A DNA stretch of 64,000 nucleotides from Pediococcus ethanolidurans (GCF_001437405.1 NZ_JQBY01000008.1:36746-100745); one strand, 5' to 3'; counted from the first letter of the stretch, positions 8,026 to 17,244 are shown. The notes: a model not told the origin generated them from the sequence alone. Program-made: numbers and translations.

Positions 8026-8775
8026 TTGCCTACTAATGAAACCATCCATTTATTGACCCACCATCGCACCATTCGCCACTTTAAAGAGCAACCTCTAGAT
8101 CAAAATACCATTCAAACTCTTTTAAATGCTGCCCAACGAACTTCTTCAAGTATGTTTATGCAGCAATTTAGCATAATTAGCGTAACAGACCCACAACTAA
8201 AAAAAGCATTCGCCGAAATCACCACTTATCCATTTACCGAAAACAACGGTCACTTGTTTATCATGATTGCAGACCAGCACCGAAATGAATTTATCGGCAA
8301 CGAGGCTCACGCAAATACAAACTTGCTACATGATGGTGATCGTAGTTTAGCAGCTTTTGACGACGCTGCGTTAGCTGGTCAAAGTATTGTGACTGCTGCA
8401 GAAAGTATGGAATTAGGTGCAGTATTTTTGGGAAGTATTTTAAATGATGCCCAACAAGTAATTGATTTATTACATTTACCCAAGCTAACCTTTCCTGTTT
8501 TTGGTATTGCGGTTGGTTACCCGAACGAAAAACCGGATCTTAAACCACGCCTACCTTTGAAAAGCGTTCATTTTGAAAATTGCTATCAAGAACCTGATAA
8601 AGATACCTTAGACGCGTACGATCAGACTATTCAAACCTACTACGCTCAGAGAAGTTCAAACAATCGAACAGAAACTTTCCGTCATCATATTATTCATGAT
8701 ATGCAGGTCAGTCCCAAAAAGCGTTCCGAAATTTTGTCCGTTTTAAAACGACAAGGGTTTTTCTTAAAAAACTAA
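8026..8775 (+). CDS. NfsA-like NAD(P)H nitroreductase (FMN)
   Basis: A 249-residue flavoprotein of the nitroreductase fold. The N-terminus HHRTIRHFKEQPLDQNTI is the typical RS-R-F FMN-binding start, followed by an SSSMFMQQFS segment, and GAVFLGSILND and FGIAVGYPNEKP in the C-terminal half fit NfsA/FRP-type enzymes. These reduce nitro compounds, quinones or flavins using NADPH. The frame starts at TTG (8026); an ATG at 8035 is out of frame, so TTG or another weak start must be used, with AGAAAGAAG upstream. A terminator follows at once. Confidence 0.82.
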   Translation: MPTNETIHLLTHHRTIRHFKEQPLDQNTIQTLLNAAQRTSSSMFMQQFSIISVTDPQLKKAFAEITTYPFTENNGHLFIMIADQHRNEFIGNEAHANTNLLHDGDRSLAAFDDAALAGQSIVTAAESMELGAVFLGSILNDAQQVIDLLHLPKLTFPVFGIAVGYPNEKPDLKPRLPLKSVHFENCYQEPDKDTLDAYDQTIQTYYAQRSSNNRTETFRHHIIHDMQVSPKKRSEILSVLKRQGFFLKN

Positions 8776-8781
8776 TCTATC

Positions 8782-8820
8782 AAAAAAAGATCGAAATTTA
8801 AAATTTCGGTCTTTTTATTT
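8782..8820. terminator. Bidirectional terminator between nitroreductase and phosphoketolase
   Basis: AAAAGATCGAAATTT pairs with AAATTTCGGTCTTTTT. A runs on one side and T runs on the other let it serve both convergent genes. Confidence 0.8.
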
Positions 8821-8834
8821 ATACCATTTTTAAA

Positions 8835-11207
8835 TTACTTAAGTGGTTTCCAAGTCCAATCTTTAACTTCAGGAAGATCGTCTCCGTTATCACGAATATA
8901 GTTGTAATGTTTAACCAGTTTATTATCCATTTCTTGAATAAAGTCAGCACCGGTTTGTGCATACTCAGGAACATCAGAAATAGCCTCTTTTGCTAAATCA
9001 AATCGATCCAACTGGTTTACAACCCGCATATCAAACGGTGTTGTAATGTCCCCATCTTCACGATAACCATGAACATGAATATTATGATTATGACGATCAA
9101 AGAATATCGACTTAATCAAATCTTCGTAACCATGGAATGCAAAGATAACTGGTGTATCCTTCGTAAAGTAATGATCAAACTCTTTGTCAGATAATCCACG
9201 AGCATTCACTTTTGGACTCTGCAATTTAAGCAAATCAATCACATTAATGAAACGAATCTTCAAGTCTGGGAAGTGGTCATGCAAAATATTGATTGCTGCC
9301 AAACTTTCCATATTTGGTTCTGTACCTGCAGCTGCAAAAATAATATCCGGTTTTGCACCCTGATCCGTACTTGCCCAATCAATTATGCCTAAGCCATTTT
9401 TAGCCAGTACTTCTGCTTCTTCAATTGAGTAGAACTGTGGTCGTGGTTGTTTTGAAGTAACCAAGACATTAATTTTTTCACGATCATTCATAATCAACGG
9501 ACTAACCGCCAGCAATGAATTGGCATCAGCTGGTAAATACTCACGGATAAATGCTGGCTTTTTCTCTGCCATATGAGTCAGAATGCCAGGATCCTGATGC
9601 GTATATCCATTATGATCTTGCTGGAAACTAGTCGAAGTTGAAACAACATTCAAAGATGGATAATCTTTTCGCCATTTCAATTCACTAGCTTTACGTAACC
9701 ACTTGAAATGTTGCGTTAACATCGAGTCCACAACTCTTAAGAAAGCTTCATAACTTGTAAAGATACCATGGCGTCCGGTCAACGTATAACCTTCTAACCA
9801 TCCTTCAGCCTGATGTTCAGAAAGTTGGGCGTCCAAGATTCGACCAGCCGGTGCCAAATCTTCATCCCAATCCTTTTTAATCGGATCAATCCACTGACGA
9901 TTGGTTGTTTCAAACAAACCATACAAACGATTGGACATTGTTTCATCTGGTCCAAACATACGGAAATTTTCAGGATTTAATTTGATCACATCTCGTAAAT
10001 AATCTGACCAAACAATCATATCCTGTTTAACATTTGCGCCCCGTTTAGTTGTATCAACTGCATACTTACGAAAATCAGGCAATCGTAAATCATGAGGATT
10101 TACCCCACCATTGGTAATTGGATTGGCCGCCATTCGTTTATCACCCTGCGGTGCAATGGCAGCTATTTCGGGTTTAAGTTTGCCATTATCATCAAATAAT
10201 TCTTCAGGCTTATATGACTTCATCCAGTCGACCAACGCATCAGAATGTTGCATGTCAGCCTGATCCACAGGAATCGGAATCTGATGAGCACGGAACGTTC
10301 CTTCAATGACCGCACCATCCCAGGTTTTAGGACCAGTCCACCCTTTTGGTGAACGGAAAATAATTATTGGCCAATTTGGTAACGCTGGATCATTATTTTC
10401 ACGGGCATGTTTTTGAATGGCCTCAATTTGTTCAACAGCTGAATCCATGGCCGTAGCCATCTCTAGATTCAGCTTTTTAATACCTTGATCTTTCACCTCA
10501 ACAAAGATTGGATTCCAGTTTAAGCCTTCAAAGTATTGTTTAATCTTTTCATCAGACATTCGGCTAAATAACGTTGGGTTACTTAATTTGTAACCATTAA
10601 TATCTAGAATCGGTAAAACTGCCCCATCATTAATGGGATTAATAAATTTATTTGATTGCCATGAAGTTGCCAAAGGACCCGTTTCGGCTTCACCATCACC
10701 CACAACAACTGCAGCAATTTGATCTGGATTATCCAAAATCGCACCAGTTCCATGTGAAAGTGAATAGCCTAGCTCGCCACCTTCATGAATGGATCCGGGA
10801 GTCACTGGAGCAGCATGAGATGCTACACCACCTGGCCAAGAAAATTGACGGAAAAGCTTCTTCATGCCGGTCTCATCCTGAGTAATTTCAGGATAGATTT
10901 CAGTATAACTGCCATCTAAATAAGAATTTGATACCATGACCTGGCCACCATGACCTGGGCCTTCAACATAAAACATATTTAAATTATATTTATTAATTAC
11001 CCGATTTAAATGAGCATAAACATAGTTTTGTCCAGAAATTGTTCCCCAATGCCCAATTGGATGAACCTTTACATCGTCTTCTTTTAAAGGACGTTTAAGC
11101 AACGGATTATCTTTTAAATAAAGTTGCCCCACTGACAGATAATTTGCCGCACGCCAAAATTTATCAAGATTTTCAAAATATGATTTTGATGAATAATCAA
11201 CAGTCAT
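8835..11207 (-). CDS. xpk: Xylulose-5-phosphate/fructose-6-phosphate phosphoketolase
   Basis: About 790 residues, the normal size of the family. Thiamine-diphosphate enzyme motifs are visible: GHWGTISGQ near the N-terminus, [21 protein letters not shown] with the ThDP/Mg-binding region, and [14 protein letters not shown] in the C-terminal half. The enzyme cleaves xylulose-5-phosphate with phosphate to acetyl-phosphate and glyceraldehyde-3-phosphate, the key step of heterolactic metabolism. The ATG at 11207 is six bases after AAAGGAGC; an upstream in-frame ATG at 11225 lies within the repeat leader. The 5' leader consists of tandem 101-base structured units. Pta and AckA, encoded at 50-53 kb, use its product. 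Confidence 0.96.
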   Translation of the reverse strand: MTVDYSSKSYFENLDKFWRAANYLSVGQLYLKDNPLLKRPLKEDDVKVHPIGHWGTISGQNYVYAHLNRVINKYNLNMFYVEGPGHGGQVMVSNSYLDGSYTEIYPEITQDETGMKKLFRQFSWPGGVASHAAPVTPGSIHEGGELGYSLSHGTGAILDNPDQIAAVVVGDGEAETGPLATSWQSNKFINPINDGAVLPILDINGYKLSNPTLFSRMSDEKIKQYFEGLNWNPIFVEVKDQGIKKLNLEMATAMDSAVEQIEAIQKHARENNDPALPNWPIIIFRSPKGWTGPKTWDGAVIEGTFRAHQIPIPVDQADMQHSDALVDWMKSYKPEELFDDNGKLKPEIAAIAPQGDKRMAANPITNGGVNPHDLRLPDFRKYAVDTTKRGANVKQDMIVWSDYLRDVIKLNPENFRMFGPDETMSNRLYGLFETTNRQWIDPIKKDWDEDLAPAGRILDAQLSEHQAEGWLEGYTLTGRHGIFTSYEAFLRVVDSMLTQHFKWLRKASELKWRKDYPSLNVVSTSTSFQQDHNGYTHQDPGILTHMAEKKPAFIREYLPADANSLLAVSPLIMNDREKINVLVTSKQPRPQFYSIEEAEVLAKNGLGIIDWASTDQGAKPDIIFAAAGTEPNMESLAAINILHDHFPDLKIRFINVIDLLKLQSPKVNARGLSDKEFDHYFTKDTPVIFAFHGYEDLIKSIFFDRHNHNIHVHGYREDGDITTPFDMRVVNQLDRFDLAKEAISDVPEYAQTGADFIQEMDNKLVKHYNYIRDNGDDLPEVKDWTWKPLK

Positions 11208-11214
11208 TGTAGTG

Positions 11215-11648
11215 CTCCTTTTCATATAAGAATGTCTATTTTACTATCGTAAAATCCTATCTTCAATACGGATGTCCATCCTCGCTACACTGCTTAAGCA
11301 GCTAGTCGGACTGGCTCCTTTTCATAATAAGAATGTCTATTTTACTATCGTAAAATCCTATCTTCAATACGGATGTCCATCCTCGCTACACTGCTTAAGC
11401 AGCTAGTCGGACTGGCTCCTTTTCATAATAAGAATGTCTATTTTACTATCGTAAAATCCTATCTTCAATACGGATGTCCATCCTCGCTACACTGCTTAAG
11501 CAGCTAGTCGGACTGGCTCCTTTTCATAATAAGAATGTCTATTTTACTATCGTAAAATCCTATCTTCAATACGGATGTCCATCCTCGCTACACTGCTTAA
11601 GCAGCTAGTCGGACTGGCTCCTTTTCATATAAGAATGTCTATTTTACT
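11215..11648. repeat. L-family tandem leader repeats upstream of phosphoketolase
   Basis: The CTCCTTTTCAT motif recurs at 11215, 11315, 11416, 11517 and 11618, giving four nearly identical 100-101-base units and a partial fifth. Read in the gene direction each unit contains AAAAGGAGC (the ribosome-binding site of the gene), CAGTCCGACTAGC, a CTGCTTAAGCAG hairpin, GGATGGACATCC and a TTTTAC/GTAAAA hairpin. Only the unit next to the gene is followed by the start codon. A variant with different stem sequences precedes nagB. Confidence 0.9.
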
Positions 11649-11729
11649 GACCCAAAATTTTATTTTTAAAACAAATGTTTATTCTAACTACACGAATTAG
11701 CTCCCTTCAAATAGTTAACCTTTAAGCAT

Positions 11730-11777
11730 TGTTATCGAATACAACACTATGATAACGCGATCTTTCCTCGTGGTCAA
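11730..11777 (-). promoter_or_regulatory. Promoter of phosphoketolase with a cre-like site
   Basis: On the minus strand TTGACC and TATCAT are spaced by 17 bases (11777-11749). Immediately after the -10 box, TGTTATCGAATACA (11730-11743) is a near-palindrome with a central CG resembling a CcpA cre site over the expected start of transcription, which would imply repression. The promoter is convincing; the cre call is tentative. Confidence 0.55.
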
Positions 11778-11816
11778 CTAATTTAAAAATTGATACGGTC
11801 CAATTTAAAAACGATT

Positions 11817-11856
11817 AAAAAAACAGTTAACCTGTATGTTATGGTTAGCTGTTTTT
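11817..11856. terminator. Bidirectional hairpin terminator
   Basis: AACAGTTAACC pairs with GGTTAGCTGTT, with A7 on one side and T5 on the other. It is probably the original end of the leftward GntR/GNAT operon, now separated from it by the element at 11876-12143. Confidence 0.65.
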
Positions 11857-11875
11857 CGACGTATTATGAATTGAA

Positions 11876-12143
11876 CTAAAGGTTGAAAGTATCAAAATCA
11901 CTTCAATAACTGATGTTAAACGACTTAGTTTATGAAAAGTAGTTTACTGCCGTCCTGCGGCTCACATGGTCTGGAACGGGGTGGGCACGATTTGAAGCCA
12001 AGAAGAACACTTGTCTTCAAACTCGGCCTTATCCTAAGTAATAAATTACTAAGGATAATTTCACCCCTGAGACCAATCGCCTCCGGACTAAGAACGTTTT
12101 TGTATCAGGCAACGAGATACGTTTTTGTAGTTTCAACCTTTAG
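11876..12143. mobile_element. S-family structured element A (MITE-like, no ORF)
   Basis: The 268-base element is bounded by CTAAAGGTTGAAAG and TTTCAACCTTTAG inverted ends. It holds one cassette that can fold into a three-way junction: GGGGTG with CACCCC, TTTGAAG with CTTCAAA, and TTATCCTTAG-type arms around a short loop. The right end (TATCAGGCAA onwards) matches the right end of element C. It has no protein coding potential beyond chance; a 72-residue frame through it is not real. It lies between the GNAT gene and the hairpin at 11817. Confidence 0.75.
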
Positions 12144-12200
12144 GAATTGAAAACGAATTTGTTATTAATACTTCTGTATTTAAACCTTCAGATGTATAAA

Positions 12201-12671
12201 TTAAAGTTTTCGTGTCATCAAAATAAAGGGGTAAATTGACTTATTTGTTTCCTGTGTGTGTTTCTTTTGAGACATAAAACCTGCCTTAGCATATACTTTT
12301 TGAGCGCGAACATTAAATTCAGCAACATCTAAAGCAACTTCGGAAAAACTATAATTATTTTTGATAAATTTAAGAATTAGTTGCAAAAATTCTAAACCCT
12401 TTCCTTTACCAGTTTCATCCGGTCTCAGCCCTAACCCTACTTCTACTTGTTCTGAATTATTTCCTGAATCCAATGCAAAAAAACCAACCAGTTGGTTATT
12501 ATCTGTTGTCACTTGAAAATAATGATCTGCTCGAAGGTTAGGTGAAATAATCTCTTCATAATCTTCAGGATCTTCGTTCATATTATAAAAAGCATATTCA
12601 TCATTATATCGCCAATCATCCGCAATTATTAGAGCATTTTTTTGACTTAATTGTGCAATTTGGTATGTCAT
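12201..12671 (-). CDS. GNAT family N-acetyltransferase
   Basis: About 156 residues with a single GNAT fold. The acetyl-CoA pyrophosphate-binding region is LGLRPDETGKGKGLEFL, a R/Q-x-x-G-x-G/A-like loop with R replaced by ETGKGKG. It is followed by EVALDVAEFNVRAQKVYAKAGF, the usual motif B segment. An ATG at 12671 with GGTGAAAG upstream is preferred over an in-frame TTG four codons earlier. It follows the GntR-type regulator gene by only a few bases and is probably cotranscribed and autoregulated with it. The substrate is unknown. Confidence 0.8.
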   Translation of the reverse strand: MTYQIAQLSQKNALIIADDWRYNDEYAFYNMNEDPEDYEEIISPNLRADHYFQVTTDNNQLVGFFALDSGNNSEQVEVGLGLRPDETGKGKGLEFLQLILKFIKNNYSFSEVALDVAEFNVRAQKVYAKAGFMSQKKHTQETNKSIYPFILMTRKL

Positions 12672-12689
12672 AACTTTCACCAATCGTTT

Positions 12690-13421
12690 TTACTTTAATT
12701 CCACCAATGCGTTATATTTCATATACTGGTAATGCAAACGCATATTGGATAATTCAAACGGTGTGCCATCATCCAAGAAAAAGATTCCCGACATCACACC
12801 AACGGGTTCCTGAGGTGTTAAATTTAACAATTTTTGATCCTCTTCAGTAGAAGGTTGAGCCTCAATTGATAAAAATGACTTGGTTACCGTTTGATTTTTC
12901 TTATCTTCTAAATAATTAAAAATAGAACCCGAAACAATCGTCCGCGACAATTCAGGTGCAATTTTGATAGGAATATAACCTGTTTCAATCATAACAGGTT
13001 GATCATCCAACAATCGTAGTCTACGAATCTGATAAACAAAATCTTCAGCCGCTAAGAAAAGATCCGTTTGCATTTCTTTAGTGGCTGGAATAACAGAAAA
13101 GTCTAAAACTTTTATCCCCGGCTTTTTTCCATCCGCACGCATGCTGTCTGTGACACCTAAATTAGAACCTTCATAATTAAACAAAGAACGGTTCTTTAAA
13201 TAAAGTGGATTCACAAATGTCCCTGAGCCACGTTTTTTAAACACAATTCCTTCATTTGCAAGCACATTGAGTGCCCGTTTAATTGAACTGCGGCTCACGC
13301 CATACTGACTGGTAAGGGTGCGCTCATCTGGCAACTTTTTTGCCGGGAATTCATTATCAAAGATTCGTTTTTCCAAATCTTTTAAAATTGTTTTATATAC
13401 CAAATCAGCCAACACACGCAC
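12690..13421 (-). CDS. GntR/HutC-family transcriptional regulator (UTRA domain)
   Basis: The 243-residue protein has an N-terminal winged helix (residues about 8-75; ERTLTSQYGVSRSSIKRALNVLANEGIVFKKRGSGTFV is the classic GntR pattern, in positions roughly 33-70) and a C-terminal UTRA ligand-binding domain (about 90-240; IRRLRLLDDQPVMIE and PFELSNMRLH). UTRA regulators usually sense sugar phosphates or related metabolites. It is divergent from the deacylase gene and upstream of the GNAT gene. The target genes cannot be told from this window. Confidence 0.88.
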   Translation of the reverse strand: MRVLADLVYKTILKDLEKRIFDNEFPAKKLPDERTLTSQYGVSRSSIKRALNVLANEGIVFKKRGSGTFVNPLYLKNRSLFNYEGSNLGVTDSMRADGKKPGIKVLDFSVIPATKEMQTDLFLAAEDFVYQIRRLRLLDDQPVMIETGYIPIKIAPELSRTIVSGSIFNYLEDKKNQTVTKSFLSIEAQPSTEEDQKLLNLTPQEPVGVMSGIFFLDDGTPFELSNMRLHYQYMKYNALVELK

Positions 13422-13515
13422 CTCTTCAACTTTTTCATTTATTTACTTTGATTATAGCATATCCCTATACTAGGCGTTTTTTGATCTACACAACATGTAA
13501 CTGACTTATGCTAAA

Positions 13516-14043
13516 ATGAAGTTCAGGAAGGTGAACATCATTTCTAAAAAAAATAAGAAAAATAAAATAGATAAAACCCTGGTTGAAAAAATTTTGGATA
13601 AGGCCAATATGAAATATGAACAGTATGTCTTTCCAACAAAACAAGAGGGCGATGTTGAACAATTACAAGTTGACCATCTTAAAGAGGATGAACATCGTAT
13701 TTACAAGACCCTTGCGTTGACTGGCAACAAAACTGGGCCACTGGTAGGTGTTTTGCCTATTGATGAACATTTAAGCTACAAAAAACTGGCAAAGGCTTCT
13801 GGTAATAAAAAGGTGGGAATGATTCCTCTAAAAGAGCTAGTGAAGACAACCGGATATGAACACGGGGCAAATACGCCAATTGGTATTTATGAAACGAAAC
13901 ATTTTCCAATTTATATTTCCGATATTGCACAAAAACAAGGAGAAATTATTGTTTCTTCTGGAAAAATTGGTCGTTCAGTTAAAATAGACGCTAATGATCT
14001 TAAAAAACTAGTTCATGGAACCTTTGCTGATCTGACCGAATAA
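13516..14043 (+). CDS. ybaK: YbaK/EbsC-family aminoacyl-tRNA deacylase
   Basis: A YbaK-like domain occupies most of the protein: VFPTKQEGDVEQLQVDHL, then RIYKTLALTGNKTG with the conserved Lys, VGVLPIDEHLSYKKLAKASGNKK and TGYEHGANTPIG with the GxxP-type loop. Members hydrolyse Cys-tRNA(Pro) or other mischarged tRNAs. Start choice is unusual. The ATG at 13516 lies upstream of a good GGAAGGTGA site (13526-13534), and no ATG, GTG or TTG in frame follows at the proper distance; an ATT at 13540 does, giving a typical family N-terminus (SKKNKKNK). A bidirectional terminator follows. Confidence 0.85.
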   Translation: MKFRKVNIISKKNKKNKIDKTLVEKILDKANMKYEQYVFPTKQEGDVEQLQVDHLKEDEHRIYKTLALTGNKTGPLVGVLPIDEHLSYKKLAKASGNKKVGMIPLKELVKTTGYEHGANTPIGIYETKHFPIYISDIAQKQGEIIVSSGKIGRSVKIDANDLKKLVHGTFADLTE

Positions 14044-14095
14044 AAAAGATATGACGCAATGAAGTTGTTTAACTTCACGTGTCATATCTTTTTTT
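14043..14095. terminator. Bidirectional terminator
   Basis: AAAAAAGATATGAC pairs with GTCATATCTTTTTT, with an inner GAAGT/ACTTC stem. It separates the convergent deacylase and glycosyltransferase genes. Confidence 0.85.
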
Positions 14096-14151
14096 CTCTA
14101 ACTACTTAACGAAGGTCAATGTTCAGAACTTACAAACAAAATCTTAAAAAA

Positions 14152-15681
14152 TTATGCTTGGTTCTTCAAAATTGGTTGCCAACTCTTCATTGCATTTTTC
14201 TCTGAATAACGGTCACCAATTTCATAAGCCTTTTCACTATACTTGGCCAACGTATCTGGATCACTCAGTAGATCAATAATAGCGCGACTAAACAAGAATA
14301 CGTCACCATCACCTTCGTCAATTAAGCGACCATTTTCTTTATCTTTAATAATTTCACTTGGACCATAATTACTGTTAAAAGCTACGGCCGGAACACCATG
14401 AGCCATTGCTTCAATCATGGCCAGTGGCATTGCATCCGATCGACTTGCCCCAACAAACAATTCGGATTGATTATAGACAGCCGTTAAATCATAAACAAAA
14501 CCACGAAAATGAACTTGTTGACCAACCTTTAAATCCTGAGCAAGTTTTGTAAAATCATCAACATCCTTTTTACTACCATAACCATATAAATCCAGTGTAA
14601 CATTTGGAATTTTATCATTCACAATTTGTAAACTACGAATCAAACGATCAATTTGTTTTTCTGCCGTTAATCGGCCAACGTACAACAAACGATTCTCAAT
14701 TCGATTGCGATGAACAACATGTGGTTCGTTTCTAGTTTTATTCAAAACTGTGGTTCCTGAAATAACATAAATCGGCACTTGCGGATGATTTAATTTTTGC
14801 GCCAAATCCCGTTTTTGAGCTTCTGTCATGACAATGATGCCATCTAACTCATCAATTCGTGTCCCAAATACTGGTTCATATGCTGCATCAAACGCACTTC
14901 GGACCGGTTCCTGTGGATTAACAGCATGAACGATTGGCAAAGAAACATACTTGTGTGCCAAGGTGACCATGTTTAACATCGGCACATTGGTCTGTGCTGG
15001 TCGATCAGCGATAAACGTTTGATGACTACCGCCCTTACGGTTCAATTCATCCAAGAAAAAGGTAAATAGTTCATCTAAATTATCAAAGTTATAATCCTCA
15101 CCCTTATAGTCAATCAACTTTAGTAAAGAATTAACTGGTCGTCCATTTGCATCATGCATGTAATAAGATTCATACACTCGTTTACCCTCGGGCGTGAACA
15201 TAAATTCAGCTGCAGGATCTCCCGTTGGTGTGTAGTACTTATCCATAGACTTAAACCCACGCCAATCGTAAAATTCTGTTTTGGCTTTGTTCCCATACGC
15301 ATCATAATAGTCAACATAGGAAACTTGTCCAAAAGTGCTGCTAGCAAAATAGACATCTCCGACAACACGATCACCATCATAAATGCGACTAAAATCCGCA
15401 CCCTGATCAACTTCATAAGCCTTAGGAAGATTTAAATCGATTGTTTTAAGAACTTTAGATTTTTCAATATGTTCGGCATTTTGAAAAAAGTCAAACATAT
15501 TGACAACATCGTCATCACTTAAACTCAGTTTATCCATGTTACGATGTAATTCTTGATTATAATCACGAGTCACAATTTTTGCATCGACATGATTATTTTT
15601 AAAAAGGTGAATACGATTTATTTCTGTATATTCAAGTCCCGAATTCAAAGCCATCAAATATTCATTCAAAAAGTAAATCAT
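14152..15681 (-). CDS. Glycosyltransferase, GtfB/TagE-like second subunit
   Basis: The 509-residue protein has the layout of GtfA/GtfB and TagE enzymes: an N-terminal part opening MIYFLNEYLMALNSGLEYTEINR, a beta-rich insertion (about 70-240), and a C-terminal GT4 domain (about 310-500; RLLYVGRLTAEKQIDRLI and YGPSEIIKDKENGRLI). In the usual E-x7-E motif the first acid is Asp and the local sequence is SDAMPLAMIE, so catalysis may be weakened. In the two-subunit protein O-GlcNAc transferases GtfB is the non-catalytic partner, and the same may hold here. It starts directly after the stop of the partner gene, with GGAGGCGG as ribosome-binding site. Teichoic-acid glucosylation is the alternative. 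Confidence 0.75.
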   Translation of the reverse strand: MIYFLNEYLMALNSGLEYTEINRIHLFKNNHVDAKIVTRDYNQELHRNMDKLSLSDDDVVNMFDFFQNAEHIEKSKVLKTIDLNLPKAYEVDQGADFSRIYDGDRVVGDVYFASSTFGQVSYVDYYDAYGNKAKTEFYDWRGFKSMDKYYTPTGDPAAEFMFTPEGKRVYESYYMHDANGRPVNSLLKLIDYKGEDYNFDNLDELFTFFLDELNRKGGSHQTFIADRPAQTNVPMLNMVTLAHKYVSLPIVHAVNPQEPVRSAFDAAYEPVFGTRIDELDGIIVMTEAQKRDLAQKLNHPQVPIYVISGTTVLNKTRNEPHVVHRNRIENRLLYVGRLTAEKQIDRLIRSLQIVNDKIPNVTLDLYGYGSKKDVDDFTKLAQDLKVGQQVHFRGFVYDLTAVYNQSELFVGASRSDAMPLAMIEAMAHGVPAVAFNSNYGPSEIIKDKENGRLIDEGDGDVFLFSRAIIDLLSDPDTLAKYSEKAYEIGDRYSEKNAMKSWQPILKNQA

Positions 15682-17244
15682 CTATTCCGCCTCCTTTGCA
15701 GTTTGTTTCTCAAAGAATTTATCAGCATCTTCAATCAATTGTTGCCAATCTTTCCAAATTGATTTTTCACTGAAACGTTCACGACTCACATACGCATTGT
15801 CGCTATATTGACGTAACTGATCTTGATTTATCATAAGATCAATTAATGCTTGCGCGAAAGCTTTGTAATCGCCGTCTTTGACAAGTTTGCCGCTAAAATC
15901 ATCTTCAATAATATCAGAAGGTCCATACGGAATGTCATATGCGACCACTGGTAGTCCATGAGACTGAGCTTCCAAAACTGCTAGCGCAAAGCCTTCAACC
16001 CGACTTGTCAAAACAGAAACTTGAGCCTTGTCCATCACGTCACCAATATTTGGCGTATACCCTTTAAACTGCACGACATCATCCAAACTGAGATCCTTAA
16101 CCTGTTGTTTCAATTCTTTATCGGTTTTACCGTCTCCATAGCCCCAAAAATCTAGCGTAGTTTGCGGTAAATTTTTATGCACAATGGCAAATGCTTTGAC
16201 TAAGTGATCCAAGCGTTTTTCAGGGAAAAGTCGTGCGACAACAATAATCTTTCCCAAAGTTCGATCTGTAAATGGAACCTTATCCTTCTTCATGAGGGCG
16301 TTTGGCACAATGCCAACTGGAATTGTGAAAATTGGTGTTTGCTTTTCATCAAAACGCAGCTTAGCGTCAGCAGTTTGTCGATGTGTAGAATCAACCACAG
16401 CATTCCAATCTGTGAAATTATTTAATGAAAATTCAAAATTATTATTTAACAGTCGATCCATTGGATTATTTGGATCGGCAGTATGGGCATTATGTAAAAA
16501 CAGGACTTTATAAGCCTTAGTCTTCATGTGAAGTAGTGACCACTCGGTTTCGACTGCCCGGTCTGATATAAACACATTATGACCCGCATCAGCCTTATTA
16601 AGTTGATCGAAGAAGAACCGTTGTAATCCTTTTAAACCAGTAAACTCGTAATCTTGTCCATGAAAGTCTACGATGCGCAACAAAGAATTCTGGATTTTTC
16701 CTTGACCATCATTAAAGTAGAACGATTCATAAACTAATTTACCTTCTGGCGATAAAATTTGTTCGTTGCTAACGCCGCCCTGTGGATTATGGATTTCAAT
16801 AATTGATAAAAAGCCACGATGATCATAGCGTTCTCGGCGTAAAAGGTTGCCAGCATAGTCAAAATAGCTTGCTGTTTGCACTTGTGAATCATGCGCACTC
16901 CATGGTTCAATGCGCACAGCTACTCTTCCGCGTAAATCTTTTGCAGTATAGGTATAAGTACCCTTATCGCGTCGTAATTTACAACCGTGTGGCAACTTGA
17001 CATCTTTAGCCGTCAATTCTTTGGTCTTAAAATCTTCGGATCCTTGTAAGAATTCAAATAAATTAATATGATTTTTTTCAGAGATTCCGGCTATTTTTAA
17101 ATTATGATGCAAGTCTACTTCAAAATTGCGAGTCACAATTTTGTTTGCAATTCCATAGTCATTGAATAAATTTACCCGCTTAATTTGAGCATGTTCGATA
17201 CCAGATTTATTTAAAGGAATGGTCGTATTCAGAAAGTAATACAT
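15682..17244 (-). CDS. Glycosyltransferase, GtfA/TagE-like catalytic subunit
   Basis: 520 residues. The N-terminus (MYYFLNTTIPLNKSGIEHAQ) and the beta-rich insertion (about residues 75-235) are those of TagE/GtfA-type enzymes. The C-terminal GT4 domain has GKIIVVARLFPEKRLDHLVK, FWGYGDG, and an intact E-x7-E motif (VEGFALAVLE, about residues 438-447), followed by YGPSDIIEDDFSGKLV. It is about 35 percent similar by eye to the following gene and abuts it (TAG-ATG), so they are a paralogous pair and probably a complex. Possible jobs are O-glycosylation of secreted proteins or glycosylation of poly(glycerol-phosphate) teichoic acid. No teichoic-acid or Sec2 gene lies nearby. Confidence 0.8.
   Translation of the reverse strand: MYYFLNTTIPLNKSGIEHAQIKRVNLFNDYGIANKIVTRNFEVDLHHNLKIAGISEKNHINLFEFLQGSEDFKTKELTAKDVKLPHGCKLRRDKGTYTYTAKDLRGRVAVRIEPWSAHDSQVQTASYFDYAGNLLRRERYDHRGFLSIIEIHNPQGGVSNEQILSPEGKLVYESFYFNDGQGKIQNSLLRIVDFHGQDYEFTGLKGLQRFFFDQLNKADAGHNVFISDRAVETEWSLLHMKTKAYKVLFLHNAHTADPNNPMDRLLNNNFEFSLNNFTDWNAVVDSTHRQTADAKLRFDEKQTPIFTIPVGIVPNALMKKDKVPFTDRTLGKIIVVARLFPEKRLDHLVKAFAIVHKNLPQTTLDFWGYGDGKTDKELKQQVKDLSLDDVVQFKGYTPNIGDVMDKAQVSVLTSRVEGFALAVLEAQSHGLPVVAYDIPYGPSDIIEDDFSGKLVKDGDYKAFAQALIDLMINQDQLRQYSDNAYVSRERFSEKSIWKDWQQLIEDADKFFEKQTAKEAE

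Noticed and set aside
10652..10885. 77-residue frame opposite the phosphoketolase gene
   Set aside because: Antisense shadow of a strongly conserved coding region, without a start signal.
11932..12150. 72-residue frame inside element A
   Set aside because: It lies wholly within a structured non-coding element, and the matching frame in element B differs and is on the other strand.
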